DNA of 64,000 nucleotides, taken from assembly GCA_027186245.1 (NCBI GenBank), contig CP114499.1, positions 6,639,001 to 6,703,000 on the forward strand, given 5' to 3'. The position numbers and the translations under genes are program-made. The notes beneath the pieces are model-generated. The model saw nothing but the letters and a program-made list of their open reading frames with translations, had not been told where the DNA came from and made no database searches. Shown one piece after another: positions 24,220 to 38,939 of the stretch. Source of the DNA: Coriaria nepalensis. Lineage: Eukaryota > Streptophyta > Magnoliopsida > Cucurbitales > Coriariaceae. Each line of letters starts with the position of its first letter. Position 1 is the stretch's first letter.

Positions 24220-25341
24220 AAGAGACCAATTTCTGTAAGGTCAAGAGTGGGTACGTGGGTATTGAAACAAGTTTGGTACTTGTTTTAGGCCATTTGGTAA
24301 ATGAAAAAGAAGTTAAGAGTGGTCTATATAGTATATGAGAGGCGAGACATACTTATATTGTACAAGACTAAATTTAGTTCATTAATGAAAAATTTACCGT
24401 CACATTTTAAATAATATCTCAAATTTTTATTGATGAACTGAATTTAAACCGGACCAAGTAATTGCGTAAGTCTCTCTCTATGAGAGTGATAGTTATTTAG
24501 TTATTTTTGTGAGGTGTTTTTTTTGTGATTGTTTATAATAAGTTCAGTTTAATTCCCTTTTAAGGAAACTTTTTGTCCGTATTCTTGCAAGTTTGAAGCC
24601 ATTGTTCTAATGTCTAAATGTCATTGTACTGTTTCAATCTTTTTATATCAGAAGTAACATGCATATGGTTGATTGGGGTTTTATTATTTCTTAATTATAT
24701 ATATATTTATTTATTTATTAAAAAAACAAAAAAAAAAGAGAAAATCTAATCTCTTTTACTTTACAAGTGTAGCTCCGTGACCAATGTAAATATTGCAGAT
24801 ATTTTTGCAGGTGAAGTCGTGAACTTTTAGGACGAAGTCATGTATATCACATGAACTTTGTTCACATCTACACCATGAGTCATTCTTGTACATACGGAAT
24901 ACCATTGCATCAAAATGATATTATCATCTTAGTGGGCCCATGTACAGAAGAACATGTCTTATAAGGTGTCACGTTTTTTCTCTAATCAACCGCGCAAACA
25001 TAAATAATCTTGGGATGATTTAATCTATTATTTTTTTATGTTTGAAAAATAGACTGCTTGGAGTATTTTTTATTAATCCAGATTTAATCTAAATTAAAGA
25101 AGATCTAAATCATGATTTAGCTTATAACATCCTATAAGCTTAATGGGCCATGTATATGTGTATGTATATATAATGAGAGGAAGGCCCTGTTAAATTAAAC
25201 TTAAAAAACTTATACTTAAACCCCGCTTGAAAGATCTTCTTCTCTATCCTCTCTCTCTTTCTCTCTCTCTCTCAAATCAGCAGCTTTTGGAGGTCAATCC
25301 TTTCTTGAAATTCGTTACAACAAAAATACCAGACTTTAAAA
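24220..25341. other. Intergenic DNA and ALMT promoter
   Basis: AT-rich spacer. A CT repeat tract at about 25239-25275 lies in the presumed ALMT leader. No gene was recognised. Confidence 0.5.
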
Positions 25342-27582
<2,241 letters not shown>

Positions 27583-28746
27583 TAAAAAACAAATTTTCTT
27601 CTTTTGGTCGGTTTATTTCTCGGCAAGTTTTCGTGTTTGATTCAACGGTCGTGACTAAGTTTTGTGTTTTGTTTGAACAAGGATTTCGGAGTTACATTCC
27701 CGGTTGTAATGGTTACAACGATTTCGGAGTTACAGGGATTCAATGGTGGAAGTTGAGAAATCCTCAAATAAGGCTTGATTTTCATTAATGCCGTCGTTGT
27801 AATGGTCAACGTCTTTTCCAATAAAATTAGAAAAAAATGATAAAGATAAAATTGAGATAAAATTAAATGATTTATTAATTATTTATATTATCAATTGATT
27901 AATTAATTAATTACAAATTCATTCAGCTCTATCCAAATTTTATAGCTCCCTGTCATTACCCACTCTCTCTTTTGTCCTCGCCTTACTGTTTTGGAATAAA
28001 CCAACGGCCCATTTTTCATCTTACTATGTGGGTCAATTATTACGTAGTACTCAAGAATGGAGCCCAAATAGAAGCGTTGGGCCGGAATCTGATAGGCCTG
28101 CCACTAACAGATTAAACTGTCTCGCGGGAAATGGGCCTTCACACTAATCTATATTTCTATATATATCTTAGAGTTTACAAAATCTAAAGAATGCTCCAAC
28201 ATTTCTCTCTTCCGGTTCATTCGACTTCTTTCCGACGATACGACGTTCACGAATCTGATCTCTGTCTTTCAATCATTTTCGAAGTCTCTCTCTCACTCTC
28301 CTCTGTTCGACTGCCGCGAAGATTTGCGAAAAAGTGAGTGAAAATTTTGATTTTGAAATTTTGATCTCATCTCACTCTTTGTTTTTTCTCTTCTTATTTT
28401 GTTTCCCCCACTTTTAATCGCAATCGAATTAGGATTTATATGGTTATAAATCTTTGTATCTTGGTTTCATCATTTGATTCTTCAACCGTAGGCTTGGGTT
28501 CTTTCTTGGATCTCCCTTATTAATAATATCCTGCTTCTGTCTCTGCAAATCTCGGTATAGAACGTGAATAGAAAATCATCGAAATTCTAGCTTTTCCATA
28601 TTTTTTTCTTGCTAATTCTCGAAAATCCGGATCGAGCACTGGTTATGTTTATAGATCTTCTTTCCAGAAGTTGTATATCTATTTCAGCGCAATACTGATG
28701 AAAGGAAAATTTTCAGGTTTGACAGGAATCACTGAATACAACGTCT
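27583..28746. other. Intergenic DNA and PP2AA promoter/5' UTR with leader intron
   Basis: ALMT 3' UTR, short AT-rich spacer, then the PP2AA promoter region. A strong donor (gtgagt) at 28334 and an acceptor ending at 28716 define a 383-base intron in the 5' UTR, a layout often seen in highly and constitutively expressed plant genes. Confidence 0.65.
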
Positions 28747-31700
28747 ATGGCTAATGAACAGTTATATCCAATAGCTGTTCTTGTAGAGGAGCTGAAAAGT
28801 AATGATATCCAGCTGCGTCTGAACTCAATTCATAAGCTCTCTACAATAGCACGAGCTCTTGGGGAGGAACGGACCCGTAAGGAACTGATCCCTTTTTTGA
28901 TTGAAAATAATGATGATGATGATGTGGTGCTTCTTGCAATGGCTGAGGAGTTGGGAGTCCTTATGCCATTTGTGGGGGGATTGGAGCATGCCCATGTTTT
29001 GCTCCCACCCTTAGAGACCCTTTGCACCGTTGAAGAAACAGTTGTCCGGGACAAGGCTGTGGACTCATTGTGCAAGATCGGTTCTCAGATGAGGGAGGCT
29101 GATTTGGCTGACTGGTTTGTTCCTCTGATTAAGGTTAATTTATTCCCGCATCCTTTACATTCTTTGTTTCCTCTTTGTTGTGGATACATTTTTTCGAATA
29201 TATGGGTGATAATTCTTTGTAAAACTTTGTTCACAGAGATTGGCAGCTGGTGAATGGTTTACTACTCGTGCCTCTGCATGTGGGCTTTTTCATATTGCCT
29301 ACCCTAGTGCCCCAGATACTTTGAAGGCAGAGTTACGTTCGCTATATGGCCAACTGTGTCAAGATGACATGCCTATGGTTAGGAGGTCTGCTGCAACAAA
29401 TCTCGGGAAATTTTCGGCAAATGTTGAAATTGATTATCTAAAAACTGACATCAAGTCAATGTTTGAGTGTCTTACACAGGACGGTAAGAGAATTTGTTGG
29501 CACTCTAATTACATGTTCATTGTCACTTTTGGCACTTTGTTGAAGAGAAAAAACAAGGGAGATGGAATTATTTCAGATCTAGAATCACCTCTGCTGTATG
29601 AAAAAAATTAACGTTGGAAAGAAACGCTATGACCAATTGATTTTTTCAGCACACTTCTAAGTTATCTCTTTGAAGTTCACACACAAGCTCTTGTACTCAT
29701 ATAAATTTCTCTTCTCAGATCAAGACTCTGTTCGATTATTGGCTGTTGAGGGTTCTGCAGCATTGGGAAAGTTGTTGGGTCTCCAAGATTGTGTTACACA
29801 TATTCTCCCTGTTATTGTTAGCTTCTCTCAGGTACCCTATTTGATGCCTTTCATTCACCATAGCTCAATGTTGTATGCTTGTGCCAATTCCTTATGATGC
29901 ATGCTTCGCTCATCAATTACCCTTCAACTTCTGTGTTGTAACTTTTCTTCACAGGATAAATCATGGCGTGTGAGATACATGGTTGCTAATCAATTACATG
30001 AGCTTTGTGAAGCTGTTGGGCCTGAGCCCACTAGGTAATACTCGTCACTTCACTGCTAAATTTTATAAACATATGAAACTTTCCTCTGATAATACTGGCC
30101 CTCATCTCTAGATTCTTTTGAATTGACACTCCGACTGTTACATTTCCTTGTGAAATCTCTTGTCATATCTTGTTTTTGTCTGGTGATTTGGTTTAAGGAC
30201 GGATTTGCTGCCCGCATATGTGCGCTTGCTTCGGGACAATGAAGCTGAAGTTCGTATAGCAGCTGCTGGCAAAGTTACCAAGTTTTGTCAGATTTTAAGT
30301 CCTGAAATATCAATTCAGCATATTCTTCCCTGTCTGAAGGTGCGAACGGATACTCAAATTTTCTGATTTTCATCTGTTTATCTGATAGGTTAGGTATTTA
30401 GATTACCAATTGCAATGTTCTATGTTGTTCTCTCACTAGTACCATGTTATGACTTCCTCAGGAACTATCATCAGATTCTTCCCAGCATGTTCGCTCTGCT
30501 TTGGCTTCAGTTATTAATGGAATGGCTCCCATACTGGGGAAGGTAAGGTTCATTTTGTAGATCTCTTCTTTTCTTGTCCCGTCTTTTCTTTTCTTTTTTC
30601 TTTTTTGGAAGATGGCTGGAAGTGGTGATCATAAATGCTCTATTCTGGTGTGGGGAAACAGAAAATTCAATTTGTTATCTCGTGGCTCATGCAGGATGCG
30701 ACAACTGAGCACCTCCTTCCCGTTTTTCTCTCTCTTCTGACGGATGAATTTCCTGACGTGCGCCTAAATATCATCAGCAATCTCGATCAAGTGAATCAGG
30801 TTTTTCCAAGATTTCCTTCACCTCACTGCTCAGTTTGTGTGCTGTAACTTAAGTTTCATTTCTAGATTATATTATCAATTTTGTCATTTGGCATGGTTTC
30901 TCTTTTAAATGCTGATATGGAATAAGTCTTTGGTGCAGGTTATCGGAATCGATCTCCTCTCTCAATCCTTATTACCAGCTATTGCTGAGCTTGCAGAGGA
31001 CAAACATTGGCGAGTTCGGCTTGCAATAATAGAATACATTCCTTTATTGGCAACTCAGTTGGGTGTAGGCTTTTTTGATGACAAGCTCGGTCCCCTTTGC
31101 ATGCAGTGGTTACAGGATAAGGTTTGTGTTTTCTAACCTGCATGAGGACCATAAATTACTTGGCTGGCTCTGGTTTTCATATCTGTGTCTTATTTGATAA
31201 TGAATACCTGGTACGATTTAAGGAGGAATGGATTGTATGAAAACTCTTCTTCCTGATTTAGTTAAAAACACAATATATGAACAGTTATGTTCCAAGGTAA
31301 ACTTTGCTTGCCTTTAATTTTATGTATTGTTACTGATTTGCTTATTATTGTTGGTTCTTTTTGCAGGTTTCCACAATCCGTGATGCAGCTGCTAACAATT
31401 TGAAGCGCCTTGCAGAAGAATTTGGTCCTGAATGGGCGATGCAGCATATTATTCCGCAGGTTTGTTTTGTTTAGTTGCTACTTGGGTTGAATATCCCACC
31501 AAGAAGCACCTGGATGAACTTTTCCCATCTCTGTTTAAAAGTGTTATTGCATAGAAAGTGATGTATGGCATGTCGTGTGGGCAGGTTCTTGAGATGATGA
31601 ATAGTCCACACTATTTGTATCGGATGACCATACTTTATGCAATCTCCCTTCTTGCCCCTGTACTGGGTTCAGAAATCACATGCTCAAATCTACTGCCAGT

Positions 31701-32106
31701 GGTCATCAGCACTTCCAAGGACAGGTACTCGACTTTCTTCAACATTGATCTCTCAACAGGATAACTTGTTGAATTTGTTGGTATTCAGATTCTTTCTGCT
31801 TGAATTCAAAATATTCCAGAGTTCCAAACATCAAGTTCAATTTAGCAAAGGTTCTGCAGTCCCTAATTCCCATCGTTGATCAACCTGTGAGTATCCAACA
31901 ACTCCATTAATCAACATAACCTATATAGATCTGCTGCTCTCTGGGTCCCCTTTATTTCTTATTATGGATAATTATTTCAAATGCAGGTGGTTGAGAAAAC
32001 AATCCGTCCCTGCTTGGTGGAACTAAGCGAGGATCCAGATGTCGATGTCCGGTTTTTTGCTAACCAAGCGCTACAAGCAACTGATAATCTCATCGTCTCT
32101 TGCTAA
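28747..32106 (+). CDS. PP2AA: Protein phosphatase 2A 65 kDa scaffold subunit A (12 exons, 585 aa)
   Basis: This is the HEAT-repeat scaffold that holds catalytic C and regulatory B subunits of PP2A. In Arabidopsis RCN1/PP2AA1 controls auxin transport and ABA signalling. Exons: 28747-29133, 29237-29483, 29719-29831, 29955-30034, 30198-30339, 30462-30542, 30695-30799, 30939-31121, 31367-31459, 31585-31724, 31820-31886, 31987-32106; all phases join, including split codons. The product begins [20 protein letters not shown] and consists of tandem HEAT repeats throughout, with recurring DxxxxVR/D-W-R-V-R intra-repeat turns such as [14 protein letters not shown] and [14 protein letters not shown]. 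Length matches plant A subunits (about 587). The C-terminal repeats that contact the catalytic subunit are intact. Very high similarity to RCN1 as remembered; paralogue identity is inferred from neighbours. Confidence 0.96.
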
Positions 32107-32951
32107 ACAGAAAAGCCACTTTCAGACAAGATCGCCTAAATCTGCTGGAGTTAGCTATCCGCTTTGAAATGCAACAATGGTAGTTGTATCCATGCTTTCC
32201 TGGTCTGTATTGAATTAAATATTAGACACTAATCTAGACAATATCGAGTCACCAAGAAAAATGGCATTTTTCTGTGTTGACATCTTTTTGTTGAACATTT
32301 TGATAACCATTTCATTCATAGGTGGCAATTTATAGTCAAAATGTAATAACAAAGCACTGCATATTGTTCCATGTATGTAATGAAATTCATGTTATGTTGA
32401 GAAAGTGGATGAATATGGCACATATTCCATGGAATCTGTATAACGTTATGCCTGTTTCTCTTCTGATAAATATTTTAGTGGACTGATGGATTTATTTTAA
32501 ATATATGTCAGTTAAATATTAATATATTATATCGATTTTATATATAATTAAAATATATCGGTTCTTTCACCATAAATTACTATTCATTACCCTGAAATAT
32601 TCGGTCCTTGCTGGTTGGTGAATCATTAGTACAAGCTATTAATATTTGAAAACATAAGTTATCCCCTCAACTTATAACTCTCCATTCATAATCTAATTTA
32701 AGAAAATCACTTCCCTGGTTGGTGATTGTGTTTCAAAGTGGCACTAACGTTCATACCTTACCATGAATAAATAGAGACAAAACACAGTTTCTGGATAATT
32801 GATTTTTCATATTTATATTTTAGTTTTGACCCAAATTATTTTCAATTTGAAGGTGAAGTCAAATATCATTAAGCTGGTGTTGAGTACGCAGCATGTGGCA
32901 AGTTGAGCTGCCGGAACCCACGTGAAAGGTAACATACATAAGTTTGGTAGA

Positions 32952-33034
32952 AGATATTGTTAGAAGTTCAACTATAAGATATTGTTAGAAGTTCAACTAT
33001 AAGATATTGTTAGAAGTTCAACTATAAGATATTG
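32952..33034 (+). repeat. Three exact copies of a 25-base tandem repeat
   Basis: The unit agatattgttagaagttcaa plus ctata occurs at 32952-32976, 32977-33001 and 33002-33026, followed by a partial fourth (8 bases). The copies are identical, implying recent expansion by slippage. Confidence 0.95.
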
Positions 33035-33292
33035 ATATTAGTTTCTAACTGGTAATGAAACTTCAAATTTGTCTCCTTCGCGAAATTAAAACTAACCATG
33101 AATAATTTGAACGGAGGATTAAACTGATTTTCCTTCAACGTTTGGGAAATGATTTATTATTTTAAAATAAATATTTATTTATTCCTTTCAATTTTCTCAA
33201 AAAAAAAAAAAAAAAAAGGCGTGATTTTTGTCCGTAGGCAATCTTGTCGGTTGTAGAGAGAGAGATTTTGAATGAGGATGAGATCCTTGAAG

Positions 33293-33325
<33 letters not shown>

Positions 33326-33718
33326 CAAATATAAGATTTCATGCGTAAAAAAAAAACCTCCCAATTCTGAGGAGGGAAAAGCGGAAAAAAAAAAAAAATA
33401 AAGCCAACAAATATTTACAAAGAAAAAAAGAACAACAATAAAAGCAAACAAGATGCTTAAAGTTCGGTTCGGACAACGTTCAAACTAGGGCAATATAACA
33501 GAAGAATCTTCTTCGAGGAACATCTGTCCACTTGGCAATATCATCTAATTGTTCTTCCCTTGCTTATAGCAAATCATCAAACTACTAACTCTAATATCTT
33601 CATTCAACATGCAAGTTTTTTCAGACAGATTAACAGTCTTAAAGTAGTGTAATCTTAATTCTAAACAACGAATCGGGGTGAAAATTTAATTATTTTAAAT
33701 TATACTTTCTTAAAAGAC

Positions 33719-33780
33719 AATAATAATTAGTAAGTGTATTATGAAATGCAATAATAATTAGTAAGTGTATTATGAAATGC
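33719..33780 (+). repeat. Exact 31-base tandem duplication
   Basis: 33719-33749 and 33750-33780 are identical (start aataataattagtaagtgta). Recent local duplication. Confidence 0.95.
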
Positions 33781-35174
33781 AAGTCTAGCTAGATCTGCTA
33801 GCATAAAGACTGAAGAGAAGTCCATATTTTACTACAAGCTTTGTGCCGGCAACAATTCGATTCGGGCCGGTGGAGTGGAAGTAATGGACGGTAAGGTGCG
33901 AGTTTATTTGAGGATGCTGTGGAAGCTATTGCAAAATGATAAGCATGTAAGAGGTGGATGATGGTGGTTGAGGTACATGTGATCGTGATGATGTTGCTAA
34001 TGATCTTAATTAGCAATTACAAAATCAAGGTTGAAATAATTTGTGTTATCTTTAGTTGAAATATTTTATCTGATCAAATTGTGGATCTGGTTTATGAAAG
34101 CCAATTAATTCGCACTTCAAGATAAGTCATAATCATGAACCCTAATTCTAGATCAGCCACTTGCGAGTCCTTTCTCTTTTGATTAGGACATTTCACTACT
34201 ACACACCCGATGATAAGTCTTTTGCTCTCTTGTAATATTGCCTTCACGTACGTAATATTCTAGCAATTTCCGAGGTAGATCTACTTATTAAGATTCTATA
34301 CGAATCTTGATACGGTGATTCAAAACTTGTCATAATATTGAATATCTGTATCATGTATCATTGCTTTCTTAACCCTCAAAGAATTTGACTTGTTTATGGT
34401 ATTTATACGACAAGGCATAATCCTAATGGGTCATATATAGTAATTAGAAAGAACATTTTTCATTCTCGAATGTCACCAATATTAAAATTGAGTCATTAAT
34501 TACCATTACTGACTTATTCAAAATGACTATTATATATTACATAACTTGTTTGTGAGGGTATTATATACATATCATTGATTAGATTGCAGGTCCTATACAG
34601 TTAGATTGGAATCGAATCTTATCAAATTGCTGATGAACAATAATGGTAAGTCAGATATGAATTTATTTTTCAAGAAAAATTTGTGCTTTCGAAAGAAATC
34701 GAGCATAATGTACATCATTAATGGCAGTCGGTACATATAGATGATACATAAATATATACAATTTATAAAGACGTTCCTAATTTCTCAAAGATTTGTTTAA
34801 ATAATTTTTAAAATAAAAATTTGTCATAATTACTATAATTTAAAGAATTATAAGTAGATAAGTATAAAGATGTTATAAAGACGTTATAAAGACGTTACTA
34901 ATGGAGTAGTTAAGTATCGGGGGTTGAGGCATTCTTATTTTCCCTTAGAAAGGTGGCTGACCCAGACAGTCACCTCTACCTACCATAACCATTAACATAA
35001 ATTACATTTCTTTTTTCCATCGTTCAAATCTTTCTCTTATAAATACTTCTCTCATTATTATTTCATCATATACAAAAACCATCATATATTTATGCATGCA
35101 TTCAATATTCATCATAACCAGCTTCCATACTCGAACTAAAGAGAGAGAGAGCAAAAAAAAAGGAAGAATAAAAG

Positions 35175-35234
35175 ATGGTAATTCGTAGTGATAGAGAGGA
35201 ACCAGATGATCATCAGCAATCTAAGAGAGATCAG
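35175..35234 (+). pseudogene. Orphan first coding exon (20 codons) with intact promoter
   Basis: A TATA box (about 35039), a purine-rich leader (gaga repeats) and an ATG at 35175 open a 60-base in-phase exon (MVIRSDREEPDDHQQSKRDQ) ending at a strong donor, gtaaaa. Within the following 900 bases, before the oppositely oriented PLAC8 gene, I find no acceptor leading to a sensible coding exon; much of that space is a repeat. It may be the remaining head of a gene whose body was removed, or the head of an unrecognised very small gene. I do not recognise the peptide. Confidence 0.35.
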
Positions 35235-35597
35235 GTAAAACTTTTTCTTTAGTTAATTATATATTATTATTATTATTTCTTATGGTTATTACTATTATAA
35301 GTATATGGCTTTGATTTAGAGAGATATACCTAATTTTAAAATCATTTATATGATATTGGATCCATATGCGACTTAGATCTTGATCTGCCCTATTGTTATG
35401 GATCTACTTACAAGCCCTCAAATATCATTAAATGGTTTAAAATTTTTTTGAGAAATTGACGAGCAAAAGTTCATTTATTTTGAAAATAAAAAGTTGGTGG
35501 GAGTTGAAATAGTGTAGATGATAGTATCAATCAATTAGCTAGGGCGACATGATCTCTCCAAGTAATTTTTGCTGAAATCAAATTTGACTTTTGCAGA

Positions 35598-35920
35598 TAT
35601 TAAGCGGGCAAGTTAACATCTGGAATACACATTTGAGCAAGAATACAACCCAAAGTTACGTAAATGACGGACAACCTTAACGAATAATGAAGGAACCTCG
35701 ACCTCGAACCTTCACGAAGGTTGAAGAATATGATTGACGATGGTTGTGTCCTCATGCACTTAAATGAAAAATTCGATGAGAACTTCATCATAAGTTTGTA
35801 TGACAAATTTTTGACATGAATGTTTATAAGGAAATTGGTAAAAAAGCACAAAGCAGTTTCTAAATGTACTGTCACAACTAGTGTATACCCATCACGGTTT
35901 CTATCACTCTTTAATTCTGA
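35598..35920 (+). repeat. Direct repeat flanking the PLAC8 gene, left copy
   Basis: About 180 bases starting gcgggcaagttaacatctgg are clearly related to 37066-37235, and the segment 35866-35920 (containing caactagtgtat and atcactcttt) matches 37602-37665 in the same order. So the left copy is one continuous block while the right copy is split by a MITE. The identity of the repeat family is unknown; no coding capacity was recognised. Confidence 0.75.
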
Positions 35921-36122
35921 GTCAGTTGGGTAAAAGCGCTGTAAATAATAATATTCATGAAGCGTACTACGTGCTCAAATTAGCATCCCAGTATATTTAT
36001 TCAGATACTATATTTCTATATACAACATCGAGAATAGGTAAGATGCTGATTGTGAAAAGAAAAGGAACCAAAACGAAAATAAGGAAGAAAGACACATAAC
36101 ATATACATATATATATATATAG

Positions 36123-36857
36123 CTAGCGAGTGATTGCATGCATGGTAGGAGGCGATAACATGGACGCTTGTCTCTTCTTCCTTTGTACGTTGCCATGCCA
36201 ACCGATAGACAAGTCATAACCTTGATTCATGAGCTCCCTATACTCTTGACACAGAGCACACCCCTCGCAACACAAATGGACGCAACAATCCGAGCAGCTG
36301 CATGCACTCTCTTCCAACATAAATTGCCCTCTCAACTTCGATCGGTAAAAGCATGAATACAAACACGAGCAACCCGTCACGCACATTATCAGCATATACA
36401 GCGTCCCGCTTATTCCACATGCTGCAAAAGCATGAATCCCCTCAAATTAATAACATATACGCAAACAAATTTATAAGTTTGTACCTATATATAAATATAT
36501 ATACATATTTATGTCAAGGTCTTACACGTGGATCCACGATCGACTATTTCTGCAATGCGGCCGAATGAAATGCAAGGGCACCAGAATGTCAAGCAACCTG
36601 AATTATTCGTGGAGGATTAAGTTAATGTTGATATGGTTCGTGTCTGAATTATAGTAATCTAAATTTTTTTTAAAAATGGAGATCACCGACTTACAACTGT
36701 CAATGTCGTTGAAACAATCAAATAGGCCACTAGACCAAGTAACTGGGCTGGAGGAATATCGATCAGAATTCAAGTAACTGGCGACCGTGGTGGGTGGTTG
36801 CAGTGGCAGCGCTGCCATTGGCGGTGGAGGTGTCGCCATCTCTAATTCTCTCACCAT
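36123..36857 (-). CDS. PLAC8 family (PCR/FW2.2-like) cysteine-rich membrane protein (3 exons, 177 aa)
   Basis: Exons on the minus strand: 36695-36857, 36526-36597, 36123-36421; phases join. The N-terminus is Pro/Ala-rich. It is followed by [14 protein letters not shown], then CCLTFWCPC split by the first intron, which is the defining CCxxxxCPC motif of plant cadmium resistance and fruit-weight-2.2 proteins. Then come [13 protein letters not shown], a hydrophobic segment with many Cys ([20 protein letters not shown]), and the second conserved block [20 protein letters not shown]. Known members sit in the plasma membrane and affect Cd/Zn efflux or organ size; which of these applies is unknown. 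The tail of about 25 residues after SIGWHGNV is normal for the family. Met codons at 36839 and downstream are alternative starts. The gene lies between two copies of a direct repeat. Confidence 0.92.
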
Positions 36858-37065
36858 GATAGTAGGTTGTATTGTATTTGGGAGAGATGTTATATAGTTG
36901 TAATTTTGTATGTACGAGAAGCAGTTCAGATGGGGAGGAACGTGGCCCTTCACGAGGGTAACCGTTCGGTTTAAAGTTGAAACTGTCGTACAAGAAACAC
37001 TATTGGGCTGATTGATGATGATTGGGCTCAATAGAAATGAGATTGAAGCATATGGGCCATCAAAG

Positions 37066-37665
37066 TTAAGTGGGCAAGTTAACATGTACTGGGATACAAA
37101 TTTGAGCAATAATACAATTTTAGTTACGTAAATGATGTACAACCTTAACAAGCAATGAAGGAATCTTGACCTCAAATCTTCATGAAGATCGAGAAATGTG
37201 AATGACGAAGGTTGTGCCCTCATGTTCTAAACTGAGAGATTTCATTAGAGGACATGGTGTAATATATTAGTAAGGGCGTGATTGGCCATGTGTCTTAAAT
37301 ACCCTTTTTGCAATTAAAATGCCAAAAAATGGTTTTCATGGGAAAGCAACCCATTTGGTTGTAATTTTTTGTGTCAGAAATATCATAATATCTGTATTAG
37401 AATTGTGATTTTCAACGATTTGAATCACGAGATTAAAGAACTGAAAAACTTTTTGTGATTTGAATCATGTTTTCACCTTACTTTAATGTATTTTTCAGAG
37501 TTAGAGAAAAAGTGTCAAATAGGAAAAATATATTTTAAAATTAAATTCCATATCTGACACGTGTGTCCCTTACTGACACAAAGGACACATTGCCATTACT
37601 ATATGTACGGTCCCAACTAGTGTATTAGACCCATCGATCTGATCGGTTTTCATCACTCTTTGATG
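37066..37665 (+). repeat. Direct repeat flanking the PLAC8 gene, right copy, interrupted
   Basis: Related to 35598-35920 in the same orientation. The two matched blocks (37066-37235 and 37602-37665) are separated by a MITE at about 37264-37600. The repeat must therefore have been present before the MITE arrived. The first block lies upstream of the PLAC8 start codon and may be part of its promoter region. Confidence 0.75.
37264..37600 (-). mobile_element. MITE-like element, copy B (nested in the right repeat)
   Basis: Reverse-oriented relative of 7672-8006. Matching stretches include the block around ggttgtaattttttgtgtca and the string around tttgaatcatgttttcacc. Its outer left terminus (ggccatgtgtcttaaata) is kept. 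The right side stops after ctgacacaaaggacacattgcc and lacks about 45 bases of the other terminus, so this copy is truncated. Confidence 0.7.
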
Positions 37666-38024
37666 ATTATATTTGATGGCATTTTAGATGTGATTTATCG
37701 TTGACAAACAAAAAAATTGTAGTGATAAATAGGATAGAACTCCTCTCCGACACTCTGGCTGTCGATGCACTGGTGAAGGATTCTTCATTAATCATTTATT
37801 TTTGGGATTTAATTTGAAGAAGTAACTTTGTTTGCACGATGGATTTGCTAAATAACATCTTTTTCACTTTTTTGGTACATGACTTTTAAATTATAATTAA
37901 AATAAACTAAAAATATATAATACTTAGAAAAGCCTATCTTAATCTTTAAACAAACAAATCATAAACTTAAACTTTATTACCAAGATTCGGACAAAGATTA
38001 GCCTACAATCATGTAGACTAATTT

Positions 38025-38120
38025 TCTAGTCCGTGATCTAAGATTGATTCCTGTCCGCGATTTCAGATTGGCTCTAGTCTGCGATTCAGGACTCATTCCA
38101 ATTCATGATCTAGATTTCGG
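38025..38120 (+). repeat. Four 24-base degenerate tandem units
   Basis: Units start at 38025, 38049, 38073 and 38097, exactly 24 bases apart. The first reads tctagtccgtgatctaagat plus tgat. The shared pattern is tcc/tag, gtc, a gat core and a final gat/ggc. The copies are diverged but in strict register. Confidence 0.8.
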
Positions 38121-38159
38121 ATTAGTTTATATCCATTAACTTTGTTTATAAATTTTGAA

Positions 38160-38935
38160 TTGGTTTCAGATATTATAAAATTATAGAAAAAATATATTAA
38201 AAAATAAGATTCTTAGAAATTTTCATATAATTTAAGAACACCTCAAATCAGAATTATATTACTAGAAATAAAAATTTTTGCAGTTAAATAAATAATATAA
38301 GTTCAAGAATTTAGGTCTATGATAATCATTTAGAATTTCGGTCCAACTATGAAATTATAAAATAATACAAAAATTATATCATAAAAATAAACCCGTAGAG
38401 CTTTTCATAGAGTCTAGGAACACTTCAATCAGATTATATATGCCGTAAAAAAAATTCTTAAAGTTAATTGAAGAATTTCTATCTAGGATTTCGATCTAAA
38501 ACAATAATTTTAGACTAGGACTTTTGGTCCAAGAGCAAGATTATAAAATCATAGAAAAAATGTATAATAATAATAAACTCTTAGAGCTGTCAATAAAGTA
38601 TAGGAGCACCTCAGTTTGAGCTATATATGCTAAGATAAAAATTTTTGAATTTGACTTAATAATCTCTGTATATGAGTTTTAGACTAGGACAATCATTTTG
38701 GTCTAAGGATTTCAATCCAATAACAACATTATAAATTTGTAAAAAAATATATATCATATAAATAGACTTAAAAATTTTTATAAGGTTCAAAACATATCAA
38801 TCAGAGTTATATAAGCCGAGATACAAATTTTTTAAGTTGACTGAATAATCTCGGTCAAGAAATTTCAGACCAGGAGAATCATTTTGGTATAAGGATTTCG
38901 ATCCAACAACGACGTTATAAAATCTTAATATATAT
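38160..38935 (+). repeat. Tandem array of about 185-base units, left arm of a fold-back
   Basis: Anchor strings of the form attataaaat recur near 38173, 38355, 38540, 38724 and 38912, about 185 bases apart. Each unit also shares a tcaatcagagttatataagc-like middle and a gac..gga..atcattttggt-like end. Units are roughly 65-75% alike by eye. Related units occur in inverted orientation at 39420-39790. Confidence 0.85.
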
Positions 38936-38939
38936 CTAT

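Larger units (their letters stand above)
32107..35174. other. Intergenic DNA with tandem duplications and an orphan promoter
   Basis: PP2AA 3' UTR, then AT-rich DNA with poly-A (about 33199-33217) and poly-T (about 33303-33325) runs and two small tandem repeats, listed separately. The stretch 33830-33990 is less AT-rich; neither strand gives a protein I recognise. From 34980 to 35174 there is a promoter-like region with TATAAATA at about 35039. Confidence 0.5.

Noticed and set aside
33830..34010. Less AT-rich stretch considered as a short signalling-peptide gene (CLE/IDA-like)
   Set aside because: Neither strand gives a signal peptide plus a matching C-terminal peptide motif.
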